Shown here: piece after piece, positions 53,896 through 63,057 of the stretch
Numbering within the stretch: position 1 is the first letter of the stretch
How the letters are laid out: each line of letters begins with the position of its first letter
Source of the DNA: Bacteroidetes bacterium HGW-Bacteroidetes-10
GTDB lineage: Bacteria > Bacteroidota > Bacteroidia > Bacteroidales > UBA932
Direction of reading: 5' to 3'
Assembly (NCBI GenBank): GCA_002842695.1
Contig: PHDT01000007.1
Span: 124,001 to 188,000 of the forward strand
Length of the DNA: 64,000 nt
Notes under the pieces: generated by a model
Told to the model about the DNA's origin: nothing
The model's input: only the letters and a program-made list of their open reading frames with translations
Database searches by the model: none
Position numbers and translations under genes: made by a program

Positions 53896-54528
53896 ATGGA
53901 ATTATCAGTTTATAAAATAGATGGAACAGAGTCAGGAAAGAAAGTGACTCTTGATTCCGGCATCTTTGGCATTGAGCCAAACGATCACGCTATTTATCTT
54001 GATGTTAAGCAATATCTTGCAAATCAGCGTCAGGGTACCCATAAAACTAAAGAGAAATGGGAAGTAGCCTACAGCACAAAGAAGATTGTACGTCAAAAAG
54101 GTTCAGGCGGAGCACGCCACGGCAGCATTAAGTCACCTACATTTGTAGGAGGCGGAAGAGCTTTCGGACCACAACCACGCGACTACAGCTTTAAGCTCAA
54201 TAAAAAACTCAAACAACTTGCACGTTTTTCTGCACTTTCATATAAAGTAAAAGATAGCGCACTTACAATTGTTGAGTCTTTCACAATGGAAGGACCTAGA
54301 ACAAAAGAGATAATTAAAATCGTTAAAAACCTTAAGGTTAACGACAGAAAACTTCTCTTCGTACTTCCCGAAAATTCAGAAAATATTTACTTGTCTTCAC
54401 GCAACCTGCAAAACATTAAGGTAATTTCTGTGAATGAAATCAACACATATGACCTTGTTAACTCAACAAGCGTTATCTTCGTTGACGGCGTTCAGGATAT
54501 ACTGCAGGCACAGTATGGACGCAATTAA
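53896..54528 (+). CDS. rplD: 50S ribosomal protein L4
   Basis: L4 binds 23S rRNA near the exit tunnel. The 210-aa sequence has the conserved GTHKTKEKWEVAYSTKKIVRQKGSGGARHGSIKSPTFVGGG loop that reaches the tunnel. It starts 6 bases after rplC and is intact. Confidence 0.96.
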   Translation: MELSVYKIDGTESGKKVTLDSGIFGIEPNDHAIYLDVKQYLANQRQGTHKTKEKWEVAYSTKKIVRQKGSGGARHGSIKSPTFVGGGRAFGPQPRDYSFKLNKKLKQLARFSALSYKVKDSALTIVESFTMEGPRTKEIIKIVKNLKVNDRKLLFVLPENSENIYLSSRNLQNIKVISVNEINTYDLVNSTSVIFVDGVQDILQAQYGRN

Positions 54529-54539
54529 ACCGTATCGAA

Positions 54540-54830
54540 ATGGGAATATTAATTAAGCCTATAGTAACAGAAAAGATGACGATTCAAGGCGAAAAGTTGA
54601 ATCGTTACGGTTTTGAGGTTGACCGCTCTGCCAACAAAATTGAGATCAAGGTAGCGGTTGAGGAGATGTATGGTGTTAAAGTATTGAACGTTAATACGGT
54701 TAACTACCACGGAAAACGCAAGAGCCGCTTCACAAAGGCGGGATTGTTGTCAGGACGTGCAAACCACTTTAAAAAGGCGTTTGTAACTCTGGCTGGTGAA
54801 GATAAGATAGATTTCTACAGTAACATTTAA
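54540..54830 (+). CDS. rplW: 50S ribosomal protein L23
   Basis: L23 sits at the tunnel exit and docks trigger factor. The 96-aa sequence starts [14 protein letters not shown] and has [34 protein letters not shown]. It is 11 bases after rplD and intact. Confidence 0.96.
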   Translation: MGILIKPIVTEKMTIQGEKLNRYGFEVDRSANKIEIKVAVEEMYGVKVLNVNTVNYHGKRKSRFTKAGLLSGRANHFKKAFVTLAGEDKIDFYSNI

Positions 54831-54835
54831 ACTCT

Positions 54836-55660
54836 ATGGCAATACGCAAATTTAAACCGGCTACCCCCGGTACAAGACATAAAGCAATAAGCGCATTTGA
54901 CGAGATTACATGTACTACTCCTGAGAAATCACTTTTGCAGCCGCTCCGCAAGTCGGGAGGTCGCAATGGCCAGGGTAAAATGACAATGCGTTATATTGGA
55001 GGCGGACACAAAAGAATGTATCGTGTAATCGACTTTCTGCGTGATAAAGATCAGTACACCGCTACAGTAAAGACTATTGAATACGATCCGAACAGAAGTG
55101 CTCGTATCGCTTTGGTAGTATATGGAGATGGAGAAAAGCGCTATATTTTGGCTCCTTACGGAATTAAAGTTGGCCAGGTGATTGCATCAGGACCCGGAGT
55201 TGCTCCGGAGATTGGCAACACTCTTCCTCTGTCAGAAATTCCACTAGGTACACTAGTTCACAACATCGAGCTTCGTCCCGGACAGGGTGCAGCTATGGCA
55301 AGAAGTGCAGGAGCATATGCTCAGCTTCTCGCCCGCGAAGGTGTTCATGCAATCCTTAAGCTCCCTTCAGGTGAGACAAGGATGGTGCTTGTAGCATGCC
55401 GCGCAACTGTTGGAACAGTATCAAATCCAGATCATAACTTGGAGTCGGATGGAAAAGCCGGTCGCAAGCGCTGGATGGGCCGCAGACCACGTACTCGTGG
55501 TGTCGTGATGAATCCGGTCGATCACCCGATGGGTGGTGGTGAAGGAAGAGCATCCGGCGGACACCCTCGCTCTAGAAAAGGGCTTCCAGCTAAAGGTTAC
55601 AAGACACGTAACCCTAAGAAGACGACCAAGAAATTCATTATTGAAAGAAGGAAAAAATAA
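54836..55660 (+). CDS. rplB: 50S ribosomal protein L2
   Basis: L2 is a core 23S-binding protein needed for peptidyl transfer. The 274-aa sequence has [30 protein letters not shown] and the essential [20 protein letters not shown] near the C-terminus. It is 5 bases after rplW and intact. Confidence 0.97.
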   Translation: MAIRKFKPATPGTRHKAISAFDEITCTTPEKSLLQPLRKSGGRNGQGKMTMRYIGGGHKRMYRVIDFLRDKDQYTATVKTIEYDPNRSARIALVVYGDGEKRYILAPYGIKVGQVIASGPGVAPEIGNTLPLSEIPLGTLVHNIELRPGQGAAMARSAGAYAQLLAREGVHAILKLPSGETRMVLVACRATVGTVSNPDHNLESDGKAGRKRWMGRRPRTRGVVMNPVDHPMGGGEGRASGGHPRSRKGLPAKGYKTRNPKKTTKKFIIERRKK

Positions 55661-55681
55661 CGGAATTAAACTGATTAGAGT

Positions 55682-55945
55682 ATGAGTCGTTCATTAAAAA
55701 AAGGTCCTTATATTCAGGCTGTTCTCGAGAAAAGAGTACTTGCCATGAATGAAGCAGGCAAAAAAGAGGTAATCAAGACCTGGTCAAGAGCCAGCATGAT
55801 TTCTCCCGACTTTGTGGGACACACCATTGCAGTTCACAACGGAAACAAGTTTATTCCGGTATATGTAACCGAGAACATGGTTGGTCACAAGCTCGGCGAG
55901 TTCGCACCGACAAGAACCTTCAAAGGTCACTCGGGTAATCGCTAA
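55682..55945 (+). CDS. rpsS: 30S ribosomal protein S19
   Basis: The 87-aa protein starts [15 protein letters not shown] and has [54 protein letters not shown]19 sits in the 30S head. Intact and in normal order. Confidence 0.97.
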   Translation: MSRSLKKGPYIQAVLEKRVLAMNEAGKKEVIKTWSRASMISPDFVGHTIAVHNGNKFIPVYVTENMVGHKLGEFAPTRTFKGHSGNR

Positions 55946-55972
55946 TTAATTAATGTGTAAAAAATCACAATA

Positions 55973-56395
55973 ATGGGAGCCAGAAAAAGAGAATCTGCCG
56001 AAAGGCATAAAGAAATAAGGAAACAGACAGCTGTCGCAAAGCTGAATGATGTTCCTACCTCACCCAGAAAGATGCGCCTTGTGGCAGACATCATCAGGGG
56101 TGTAGAGGTGAACCGCGCTTTGGATATATTGAAATATACCAAAAAGGAAGCATCTGTTCGTTTGGAAACACTTCTTCGTTCTGCAATTGCAAACTGGGAA
56201 GCTAAAAATGAAGCAGATCGCAAAGAGTTAGAAAACGGAAATATCTGCGTTCAGTCAATTATGGTTGGACAAGGCCGTTCACTCAAGCGTATCAGAACAG
56301 CACCGCAAGGTCGCGCTGCAAGAATCCGCAAGCGTTCGAACCACGTTACAATCGTGCTTGGCAAGAAAGTTAAAACCGTAAAAGAGGAGCAATAA
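55973..56395 (+). CDS. rplV: 50S ribosomal protein L22
   Basis: The 140-aa protein has [28 protein letters not shown] and [36 protein letters not shown], the extended loop entering the exit tunnel. Its stop is one base before the rpsC start codon. Intact. Confidence 0.95.
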   Translation: MGARKRESAERHKEIRKQTAVAKLNDVPTSPRKMRLVADIIRGVEVNRALDILKYTKKEASVRLETLLRSAIANWEAKNEADRKELENGNICVQSIMVGQGRSLKRIRTAPQGRAARIRKRSNHVTIVLGKKVKTVKEEQ

Positions 56396-56396
56396 G

Positions 56397-57121
56397 ATGG
56401 GACAAAAGACAAATCCTATATCAAACCGACTTGGTATTATCCGTGGCTGGCGCTTTCAAAGATTGTAATTGAGAGAACCCTTAAGCTTATCACTGTAACT
56501 ATCCACACTGCACGTCCGGGAATTATCATCGGTAAAGGCGGTCAGGAGGTTGACAAGCTTAAAGAGGAGCTCAAGAAGATTTCGAACAAAGAGGTTCAGA
56601 TTAACATTTACGAGGTTAAAAGACCTGAGCTTGATGCAAATATTGTTGCAAACAATATCGCCCGTCAGGTAGAAGGACGCGTATCTTATCGCCGTGCGAT
56701 CAAGATGGCAATGGCCTCTACAATGAGAATGGGAGCAGAAGGTATTAAAGTACTCATCAGCGGTCGTCTGGGCGGAGCCGAGATGGCGAGAAGAGAACTA
56801 TATAAAGAGGGAAGAACTCCGCTTCACACTTTCCGTGCCGATATCGACTATGCACATGCAGAAGCCCACACAAAAGTAGGCGTTCTGGGAGTGAAAGTAT
56901 GGATCTGCAACGGTGAAGTCTATGGCAAAAGAGACCTTTCTCCTAACGTTGGTATGGCTGCGAACGCTTCAGGCGCTCAGGGCGGACAACAGGGCGGAAG
57001 AGGCGAACGTCGCGGTGGTGGCGATCGCAGAGGCCGTGGAGGTGATGCAAGAGGTGGCAGAGGTCGCTCAAACAACTCACGTGGCGGTTCACGCCCGCAG
57101 AGAGAGACAAGCGAAAACTAG
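56397..57121 (+). pseudogene. rpsC: 30S ribosomal protein S3 with frameshifting internal deletion
   Basis: The gene starts normally (ATG at 56397, [18 protein letters not shown] through 56450) and then reads RFQRL-stop. The next frame, from CTT at 56453, resumes S3 at [16 protein letters not shown], keeps the KH loop [14 protein letters not shown], the [23 protein letters not shown] core and a G/R-rich tail to 57121. Compared with typical Bacteroidales S3, about 31 residues plus one base (about 94 bases; the DSNWYGG... to ...ARLAKA part) are missing. S3 is essential, so either a second intact copy exists or the assembly is wrong here. The usual next gene rplP is absent; a terminator follows. 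Confidence 0.9.
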
Positions 57122-57139
57122 TTCACTCCTAGCTCAAAT

Positions 57140-57176
57140 AAAAAAGGCTGACCAAATTTTGGTCAGCCTTTTTTTT
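57140..57176 (+). terminator. terminator after rpsC
   Basis: AAAAAGGCTGACCAAA and TTTGGTCAGCCTTTTT form a perfect long stem followed by a T-run, 18 bases past the rpsC stop. It ends the ribosomal operon at rpsC. Confidence 0.9.
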
Positions 57177-57241
57177 ATCCTGCTGTATAAATCTTCAAAC
57201 GAAAAATCAGAATTCAAAAGGAGAATTATCTTCCCGGGATA

Positions 57242-58927
57242 TTATCGCCTGGGAATTGTGAAGAAGAAGGTTGAACCTACGCCAGGAACACTTTCAAGCC
57301 AGATCTTTCCGCCCAGTTCCTCAACGTATGCTTTCGAAATTGAGAGCCCCAGACCTGCTCCCTCATAATTCCTTGAGATATTCATGTCTGCCTGTATAAA
57401 GCGTCCAAAAACTGCCTCCTGTCTCTCTTTTGGAATACCTATCCCGGTATCTGACACATAGAACAGAAGATTGTCCTCATTAAGTGAGTAGCCAAACATG
57501 ATTGACCCTTCATGAGTATATTTTGAAGCATTCTTTACAAGATTGATAAGTATTGCATAGAGCTTATCTCTGTCAGTCAGGATCTCAGCTTCGTCATCAA
57601 GTCCTTTTTTGTAATTAAATTCAAGATTTTTACCCTCAATTTCGTGACGGAAAAATTCATAAATATGGTCGGTAAGCTCATTGATTCTCACCTTTGAAAG
57701 GTGAATCTTAATCTGCCCTGCATCAATGATTGAGATATTAATCAAGTCATTAATAATATTGAGCATCCTGTTCCCGCTCTCTTCAATCATCTTAAGATAT
57801 GACTGTCTGTCCTCTTCTGTAAGCCCCGGTTCTGTGAGCAGCGCGGCAAAACCCATAATACCATTCATTGGAGTACGAATCTCATGGCTCATATTTGCCA
57901 GGAATGCCGATTTAAGTTTATCCGACTCCTCCGCCATCTTTTTGGCAGCAATTAGCTCCTCTGTCTGCCTGAAGTGGTCCGAAAGCAGAAGCCCAACTTT
58001 ACAATATTCAAGAGAAGTAGTCTTTAAGTTTTTCAGCCCGGCTCCATCTTCTGTTTCAATATATCTGGTTACAAGGTTGAGCGGTTTGGTTACCCATTTT
58101 ACAACCACATACATAAAAAGGCCCAGAATTACCAGAAGGCTCGCTGATAACAACAAAACAATATTGAGGGTGCTCTCTCTGTACCTCTTAAGAAGATTGC
58201 TTTCTCTGAGGAATTTAATTTTTGCCACAGGTTCTTTATCCCAGCCAGGCAGGTTGTGAGCAGATACAATTGAGTATGCTCCTGCAGCTCCTGTACTGTC
58301 GGAAACCGGTATGAGGCTTACCTGGGTGCCACTGAGAGTGGAGAGTTCAGATAAAAGAGCATCGTCCCATTTTTTTGAAACAAACAGATAGCCCGCATCA
58401 GGTGTCTCATTGTGAAGAGGGTCAGAAGTAGGGTGGACAGATGCCCCGTATACTCTGTACAAACCATGAGGAGTATTTACGAAAAAGGTAATAAGGGCAC
58501 TGTCTCTAAAAAGAGAGAATACAGAATCGGGGATAATTGAAGAGACTGCCTCAGAATCTGATGAGGCTTCGTGAATTAGCAAGTTTTCGGCGTTATAAAC
58601 AGCTACATAGTCAAGTCTGAAGGAGGTAATGATTGTTGTAATATTATCCTCAAACCACTGAGGATCTCTCTTTTCTACCGATGTCACAAGTTCATCCCAG
58701 TATGTGTAGTCCCATGCTACCTGACTCATTGAGCGCCCCATGAGCTTTATAAGAGCAACGCTCTCCTGATCCAGCTGATTTTTATTACCCTCAAGTATCA
58801 GGTCGTACTCTCTTGATTTCATTGCCGATACCACAAAGGTCACAATTGTGACAAAGGCAACCACAATTATGAGCAGACCTCCGAATACCGAATAAATACT
58901 ATACTTCTTTTTCATTCCAAAATTCAA
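57242..58927 (-). CDS. CHASE4-type sensor histidine kinase
   Basis: The 561-aa protein has two membrane spans (about 14-36 and 256-278) that bracket an extracytoplasmic CHASE4-like domain with SQVAWDYTYWDELV near 64-77. HisKA carries H348 in SHEIRTPMNG; the HATPase region has DTGIGIPKERQEAVFGRF and GAGLGLSISKAYVEELGGKIW. There is no receiver domain and no adjacent regulator gene. Its start overlaps the stop of the porin-like gene as ATGA, so translation is coupled. A start at the fifth codon (MKKKYSIYSVF) is also possible. Confidence 0.88.
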   Translation of the reverse strand: MNFGMKKKYSIYSVFGGLLIIVVAFVTIVTFVVSAMKSREYDLILEGNKNQLDQESVALIKLMGRSMSQVAWDYTYWDELVTSVEKRDPQWFEDNITTIITSFRLDYVAVYNAENLLIHEASSDSEAVSSIIPDSVFSLFRDSALITFFVNTPHGLYRVYGASVHPTSDPLHNETPDAGYLFVSKKWDDALLSELSTLSGTQVSLIPVSDSTGAAGAYSIVSAHNLPGWDKEPVAKIKFLRESNLLKRYRESTLNIVLLLSASLLVILGLFMYVVVKWVTKPLNLVTRYIETEDGAGLKNLKTTSLEYCKVGLLLSDHFRQTEELIAAKKMAEESDKLKSAFLANMSHEIRTPMNGIMGFAALLTEPGLTEEDRQSYLKMIEESGNRMLNIINDLINISIIDAGQIKIHLSKVRINELTDHIYEFFRHEIEGKNLEFNYKKGLDDEAEILTDRDKLYAILINLVKNASKYTHEGSIMFGYSLNEDNLLFYVSDTGIGIPKERQEAVFGRFIQADMNISRNYEGAGLGLSISKAYVEELGGKIWLESVPGVGSTFFFTIPRR

Positions 58928-59646
58928 TTATTGTAAAGGCTGATACCTACCGTAAAAAAAATATTTTTGGCAGAAGGGTTGGCAATCAAACTTAACAAAA
59001 GATCAAGTGTTAATTTTTCAGATACAGCAAGCGGCTGGGTATATGTAACACCCAGATTTACAAACCCGGGTTTTTCTGCATAGTAGCTGCCTTTTGCCTG
59101 ATACCCGGCATTGAACATAATCTGAGAGTTGTTCACGGGTAATATATACTGCAGTTCAAGATAAATACTTCTGGTGGGGTCTGCACCGTAAAAGAGCCAG
59201 CCGCCGGTGAGACTCAGGGGAAGCTTTTCGCCTCCGGAAATAGTAACAAGACCTTCAATCAGATGTCCTGTTGTCTCCATGTTAAAATCTGTGAAACCTC
59301 CAAAATTTGATTTACTCCACGACCAGTAGTCCCACAATTCAAAAGTAACAGGTCCAATTGATTTGCCCAGATATAAGTTGATTTCATTATCACCTTCTCC
59401 GGATATTCTGTATGAACCATAATATCCAAGTGTAAAATTTCTGTAAGTAGCAGAGAGGCCTGGCTGGAAAACCGGTTTATGTCCCATATCAAGACCTCTC
59501 CAGATATAGCTGCTATAAATGTCAGCATTTGCAGATAAAACTAACTTGTTCTCAGTTTGAGACTGAGCACGGGAATTTAAACTGAAGATTAGTAAGGAGA
59601 GCAGGACTAATAACGAGTATGTGGAACCATGCCTATGCTTGTACAT
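58924..59646 (-). CDS. porin-like outer-membrane protein (TorF-type)
   Basis: The start at 59646 (MYKHRHGSTYSLLVLLSLL) gives a normal signal peptide ending SRAQ; a GTG at 59682 would add 12 residues close to the -7 box. The mature protein begins ANADIYSSYIWRGLDMGHKPVFQPGLSATYRNFTLGYYGSYRISG, a pattern like TorF putative porins, with alternating strands to the end and SLYNN at the C-terminus. It overlaps the following kinase gene by 4 bases. The solute is unknown; co-translation with a sensor kinase is suggestive. Confidence 0.65.
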   Translation of the reverse strand: MYKHRHGSTYSLLVLLSLLIFSLNSRAQSQTENKLVLSANADIYSSYIWRGLDMGHKPVFQPGLSATYRNFTLGYYGSYRISGEGDNEINLYLGKSIGPVTFELWDYWSWSKSNFGGFTDFNMETTGHLIEGLVTISGGEKLPLSLTGGWLFYGADPTRSIYLELQYILPVNNSQIMFNAGYQAKGSYYAEKPGFVNLGVTYTQPLAVSEKLTLDLLLSLIANPSAKNIFFTVGISLYNN

Positions 59647-59699
59647 CAGAGATTGTGATGATAATTGGTTATTCTCTCGCACCGGTGTCTTTTCACCTG

Positions 59700-59707
59700 C
59701 AAATGTA
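59700..59707 (-). promoter_or_regulatory. -7 box of the porin-like/kinase unit
   Basis: The minus strand reads TACATTTG followed by CAGG. It fits TAnnTTTG; the -33 is not clear. Confidence 0.5.
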
Positions 59708-59730
59708 GCAATAATTATACTAGTTTTTTG

Positions 59731-59738
59731 TACTTTTG
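59731..59738 (+). promoter_or_regulatory. -7 box of the serine hydrolase gene
   Basis: TACTTTTG fits TAnnTTTG, 25 bases before the start codon. It is divergent from the porin-like gene's box at 59700-59707. Confidence 0.5.
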
Positions 59739-59762
59739 CTTAACACTTAACCCCCGTTTACC

Positions 59763-60959
59763 ATGAAAAAAATCTTATTGTCACTTGTCCTGTTTTTTGC
59801 TTCTGCAGCACTTGTTGCTCAGCCACTTTTGAAAGTTACTCCGGAGCAGGCAGGAATGGATTCCAGGCGACTTTCAAACGCAGACAGAATTATAAATGAA
59901 TCAATTGCCAAAGGCGAAGTGCCCGGAGCAGTACTGGCTGTTGTAAGAGACGGCAAACTTGCATACCTGAAAGCATACGGAAATAAATCTGTTTATCCCG
60001 ATACTGTAAAGATGACAGTTAATACTGTGTTTGACCTTGCATCCGTAAGCAAACCTGTGGGTACTGCTGTTGCTTTTATGCAGCTGGTAGAGCAGGGACG
60101 AATCCGCCTTACAGACAATGTATCTATGTATATCCCTGGTTTCAAGCCATGGGTTGATTCAGCTTCAGGCAGAAAAATTGATATCAGAGTTGTTGACCTT
60201 TTGACTCACTCATCCGGTCTGCCTCCTTATGCTCCGGTTGCAACAATAGTAGAGAAAAGCGGAGCTCCTAATCCGGTTGCCCTTATGGAGTGGATTGCAA
60301 ACTGCAAAAGAGATTTCAAGCCTACAACCCGCTTCCAGTACAGCTGCCTTAACTTTGTTACACTCCAGAACATTCTGCAGAATGTTACAGGAATGAAGCT
60401 TATGGACTACTCAAAAAAGAATGTTTTTGATGTTCTGGGAATGAAAAACACTACATATAATCCAACCGGCGAAATCCTTAAACTTGTTGCCCCTACAGAA
60501 AAACAAAAAGATGGTTCAGTATTGCTTGGCCGTGTTCACGATCCAATAGCAAACGTACTAAACGACGGCAACTCAGGAAATGCAGGTGTTTTCTCAAACG
60601 CAGAGGATCTGGCAATTCTTGCTGCTGCACTTATGAACGGAGGAGAGTACAACGGAAGGAGAGTTCTTGGAAAACTTACAGTAGAGACCATGATTACAGT
60701 TCCTGAAGGAGTGAAAGAGCTTGGCCGCTCACTTGGATGGGACAACTACTCATCATACGCCTCAAACAACGGAAACCTTTTCCACCCGGTAAAAACTTTC
60801 GGACACACAGGCTACACAGGAACATCTCTTATCATTGACCCGGTTTCAAAGACTGCAGTTATTCTTCTGGCACACAGGGTTCACCCTGCAGATGTGGGAA
60901 GCGTGGTACGCCTTCGTGCACTGGTAGCAAACGCCGTTGCCGGATCTGTAGTTAAATAA
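59763..60959 (+). CDS. beta-lactamase-fold serine hydrolase
   Basis: The 398-aa exported enzyme (signal peptide 1-20, ending LVAQ) has SVSK at 94-97 (LASVSKPVGTAV), the YxN element YSCLN near 195, and HTGYTGTS near 342, the three class C/penicillin-binding motifs. Such proteins act as D-aminopeptidases, esterases or cell-wall hydrolases; a resistance role is not implied. Monocistronic, followed 32 bases on by the acetyltransferase. Confidence 0.88.
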   Translation: MKKILLSLVLFFASAALVAQPLLKVTPEQAGMDSRRLSNADRIINESIAKGEVPGAVLAVVRDGKLAYLKAYGNKSVYPDTVKMTVNTVFDLASVSKPVGTAVAFMQLVEQGRIRLTDNVSMYIPGFKPWVDSASGRKIDIRVVDLLTHSSGLPPYAPVATIVEKSGAPNPVALMEWIANCKRDFKPTTRFQYSCLNFVTLQNILQNVTGMKLMDYSKKNVFDVLGMKNTTYNPTGEILKLVAPTEKQKDGSVLLGRVHDPIANVLNDGNSGNAGVFSNAEDLAILAAALMNGGEYNGRRVLGKLTVETMITVPEGVKELGRSLGWDNYSSYASNNGNLFHPVKTFGHTGYTGTSLIIDPVSKTAVILLAHRVHPADVGSVVRLRALVANAVAGSVVK

Positions 60960-60991
60960 GGACTCCGGACTATTCACATAACCAAACCTGC

Positions 60992-62176
60992 ATGACACTA
61001 ACCATTAGGGAGGTAAAAACAAAAAGAGAGCTTAAAGCTTTCATTTCCTTCCCCGAAAAACTATACAAGAACAACCCTAACTGGGTACACGCTCTTTGGA
61101 TAGACGAATACGACACTCTTCTCAAGGATAAAAATCCGGCATTCGAATTTTGTGATGCCTGGTATTTTGTAGCCGAGAGGGATGGAAAGGTAGTGGGCAG
61201 GGTTGCAGCAATCATAAACAATAATGCCAACCGGGACTGGAACGAAAGGAACATGCGTTTTGGATGGCTCGATTTTATTGACGACTTCGAGGTCTCCTCT
61301 GCCCTCATGGGAAAGGTAGAGGAGCTTGCCTCAGAAAAGGGACTAACAGCCATTCACGGGCCGTTCGGCTTTACAGATATGGACAGGGAGGGAATGCTTG
61401 TGGAGGGATTTGAGCATATGGGCTCTTTTACGACACTGTACAATTTCCCTTACTACATGGAACATCTGGAGAGGATGGGTTACGAGAAGGATGCAGACTG
61501 GCACCAGAGAATATTCGATGTCCCTGAATCTGTGCCCGAAAAGCTGAAACAATATTCAAGAATTATCCGTCAGAAATATGGAGTGCGTGTTCTTATACCT
61601 GAATCCAGGAAGCAGCTCAAGGGATATGCAACCGGACTCTTTCAGGCTCTCAACAAAGCGTTTGTACCGCTTTACGGATTTACACCAATTTCTGACAAAC
61701 AGATAAATGTCTACATAAATCAGTTTATCTCAATGATAAATTTTGATCTGGTTTGTCTGGTTCTGAACGAGGAGGAGAAAGTTGTTGCTTTTGCCGTAAC
61801 TATGCCCAGCCTCTCTGCAGCGCTTCGCAAAGCAAAAGGCAGACTTTTCCCTTTTGGATTCTACCACATACTGAAGGCTCTTAAAAACTTTGAGACTGTT
61901 GACATGCTAATGATAGGAATTGTTCCGGAGTATCAGAATAAGGGACTGAATGCGGTCATATTCGACCACATCAATACGAATTTTCTAAAACTGGGAGTTA
62001 AACGGGTTATTGCAAACCCGCAGCTTGAGACAAACAGGGCGGTTCAGAGTATTTTTGACTACTATGAAGGCCACCCTTACAAAACCCGGAGATGCTACAT
62101 CAAAAGGTCTGCCAGTGCTATTGATACAGCTGCCTCAACTATTACCGGAACCCTTAGTGCAAAACAGGTGTCGTGA
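60992..62176 (+). CDS. GNAT-like N-acetyltransferase
   Basis: The 394-aa protein has MIGIVPEYQNKGLNAVIFDHIN near 307-328, a GNAT acetyl-CoA-binding pattern, and an N-terminal half FEHMGSFTTLYNFPYYMEHLERMGYEKDADWHQ. It resembles a Bacteroidota family with no assigned substrate. The last 27 codons run antisense into aroC: the two stop codons cross over by 82 bases (62095-62176). Confidence 0.75.
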   Translation: MTLTIREVKTKRELKAFISFPEKLYKNNPNWVHALWIDEYDTLLKDKNPAFEFCDAWYFVAERDGKVVGRVAAIINNNANRDWNERNMRFGWLDFIDDFEVSSALMGKVEELASEKGLTAIHGPFGFTDMDREGMLVEGFEHMGSFTTLYNFPYYMEHLERMGYEKDADWHQRIFDVPESVPEKLKQYSRIIRQKYGVRVLIPESRKQLKGYATGLFQALNKAFVPLYGFTPISDKQINVYINQFISMINFDLVCLVLNEEEKVVAFAVTMPSLSAALRKAKGRLFPFGFYHILKALKNFETVDMLMIGIVPEYQNKGLNAVIFDHINTNFLKLGVKRVIANPQLETNRAVQSIFDYYEGHPYKTRRCYIKRSASAIDTAASTITGTLSAKQVS

Positions 62177-63057
62177 CGTCCCTCTGCGCGCAGCTCCTCT
62201 ACCTCTCCGCTGTAGAAATTAAATGTATGCTGTGGTACAGAGATGCTTGATGTTGGTTTTACGGCTACCCTGAAGAGCAATTCATTCCCGTTTGAAATAC
62301 CCCCGTTGATTCCGCCAGACCCATTCTTAAGGGTCTTTCCGGTTTCGTCTGCTATTGGGTCGTTATGCTGAGAGCCTTTCATTTTTGAGGCGGCAAATCC
62401 GTCTCCGAATTCAATTCCCCTTATTCCGGGGATAGCAAAAACAATGTGAGAAATAACCGATTCCAGTGAATCAAAGAATGGTTCTCCAATTCCTACCGGC
62501 ATCTCGCTTGCACGGCATTCAATTATTCCGCCCAGCGAATCTCCTGCCTCTGCGGCCTTTGCCAGAGCATCATCCCATGGATTGAATCCGCCTATCTCTG
62601 AAATCTTTGCAACAACAGAGACCGGTTCAATTATTTTCTTTGCAATTACTCCTGCAGCAACCAGACCAATTGTCACTCTTCCGGAGTGGTGTCCTCCTCC
62701 GCGAAGGTCGGCATATCCGTTATGTCTGCGGGTTGCTGTAAAATCTGCATGTCCGGGACGCGGATGGCTTTCGAACTTTTCATAGTCCGACGGCCGGGTG
62801 TTGTTATTCATGAACGTCATACATATGGGCGAGCCGGTTGTGTGACCATTGAATACACCGCTCACAATTGTAACAACATCTGCCTCCTTTCTTGGAGTTG
62901 TTCCTGAAGCTCCGCTTCTGCGGCGCGACATATCTTCAGTAAAATCGTCAGGTGAGAGAGGTATTCCGCCCGGCACTCCGTCAACAACAATACCTATCTG
63001 CGGACCGTGTGATTCTCCAAAGATTGAGATTCTGAATTTATTTCCGAACCTGTTCAT
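62095..63057 (-). CDS. aroC: chorismate synthase
   Basis: AroC makes chorismate from EPSP with reduced FMN. The 320-aa sequence has the GESHGPQIGIVVDGVPGGIPLS opening, RPGHADFTATRRHNGYADLRGGGHHSGRVT and GSQHNDPI, and ends ...VIVEAAVSIALADLLM as chorismate synthases do. It is somewhat shorter than the usual 350 residues. Its start overlaps the stop of aroA as ATGA, so the two are coupled; it supplies chorismate to pabABC. Confidence 0.95.
   Translation of the reverse strand: MNRFGNKFRISIFGESHGPQIGIVVDGVPGGIPLSPDDFTEDMSRRRSGASGTTPRKEADVVTIVSGVFNGHTTGSPICMTFMNNNTRPSDYEKFESHPRPGHADFTATRRHNGYADLRGGGHHSGRVTIGLVAAGVIAKKIIEPVSVVAKISEIGGFNPWDDALAKAAEAGDSLGGIIECRASEMPVGIGEPFFDSLESVISHIVFAIPGIRGIEFGDGFAASKMKGSQHNDPIADETGKTLKNGSGGINGGISNGNELLFRVAVKPTSSISVPQHTFNFYSGEVEELRAEGRHDTCFALRVPVIVEAAVSIALADLLM

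Noticed and set aside
56705-57121. Independent protein starting at an internal ATG of rpsC.
   Set aside because: The sequence is the C-terminal part of ribosomal protein S3 and its upstream part is present in frame from 56453.
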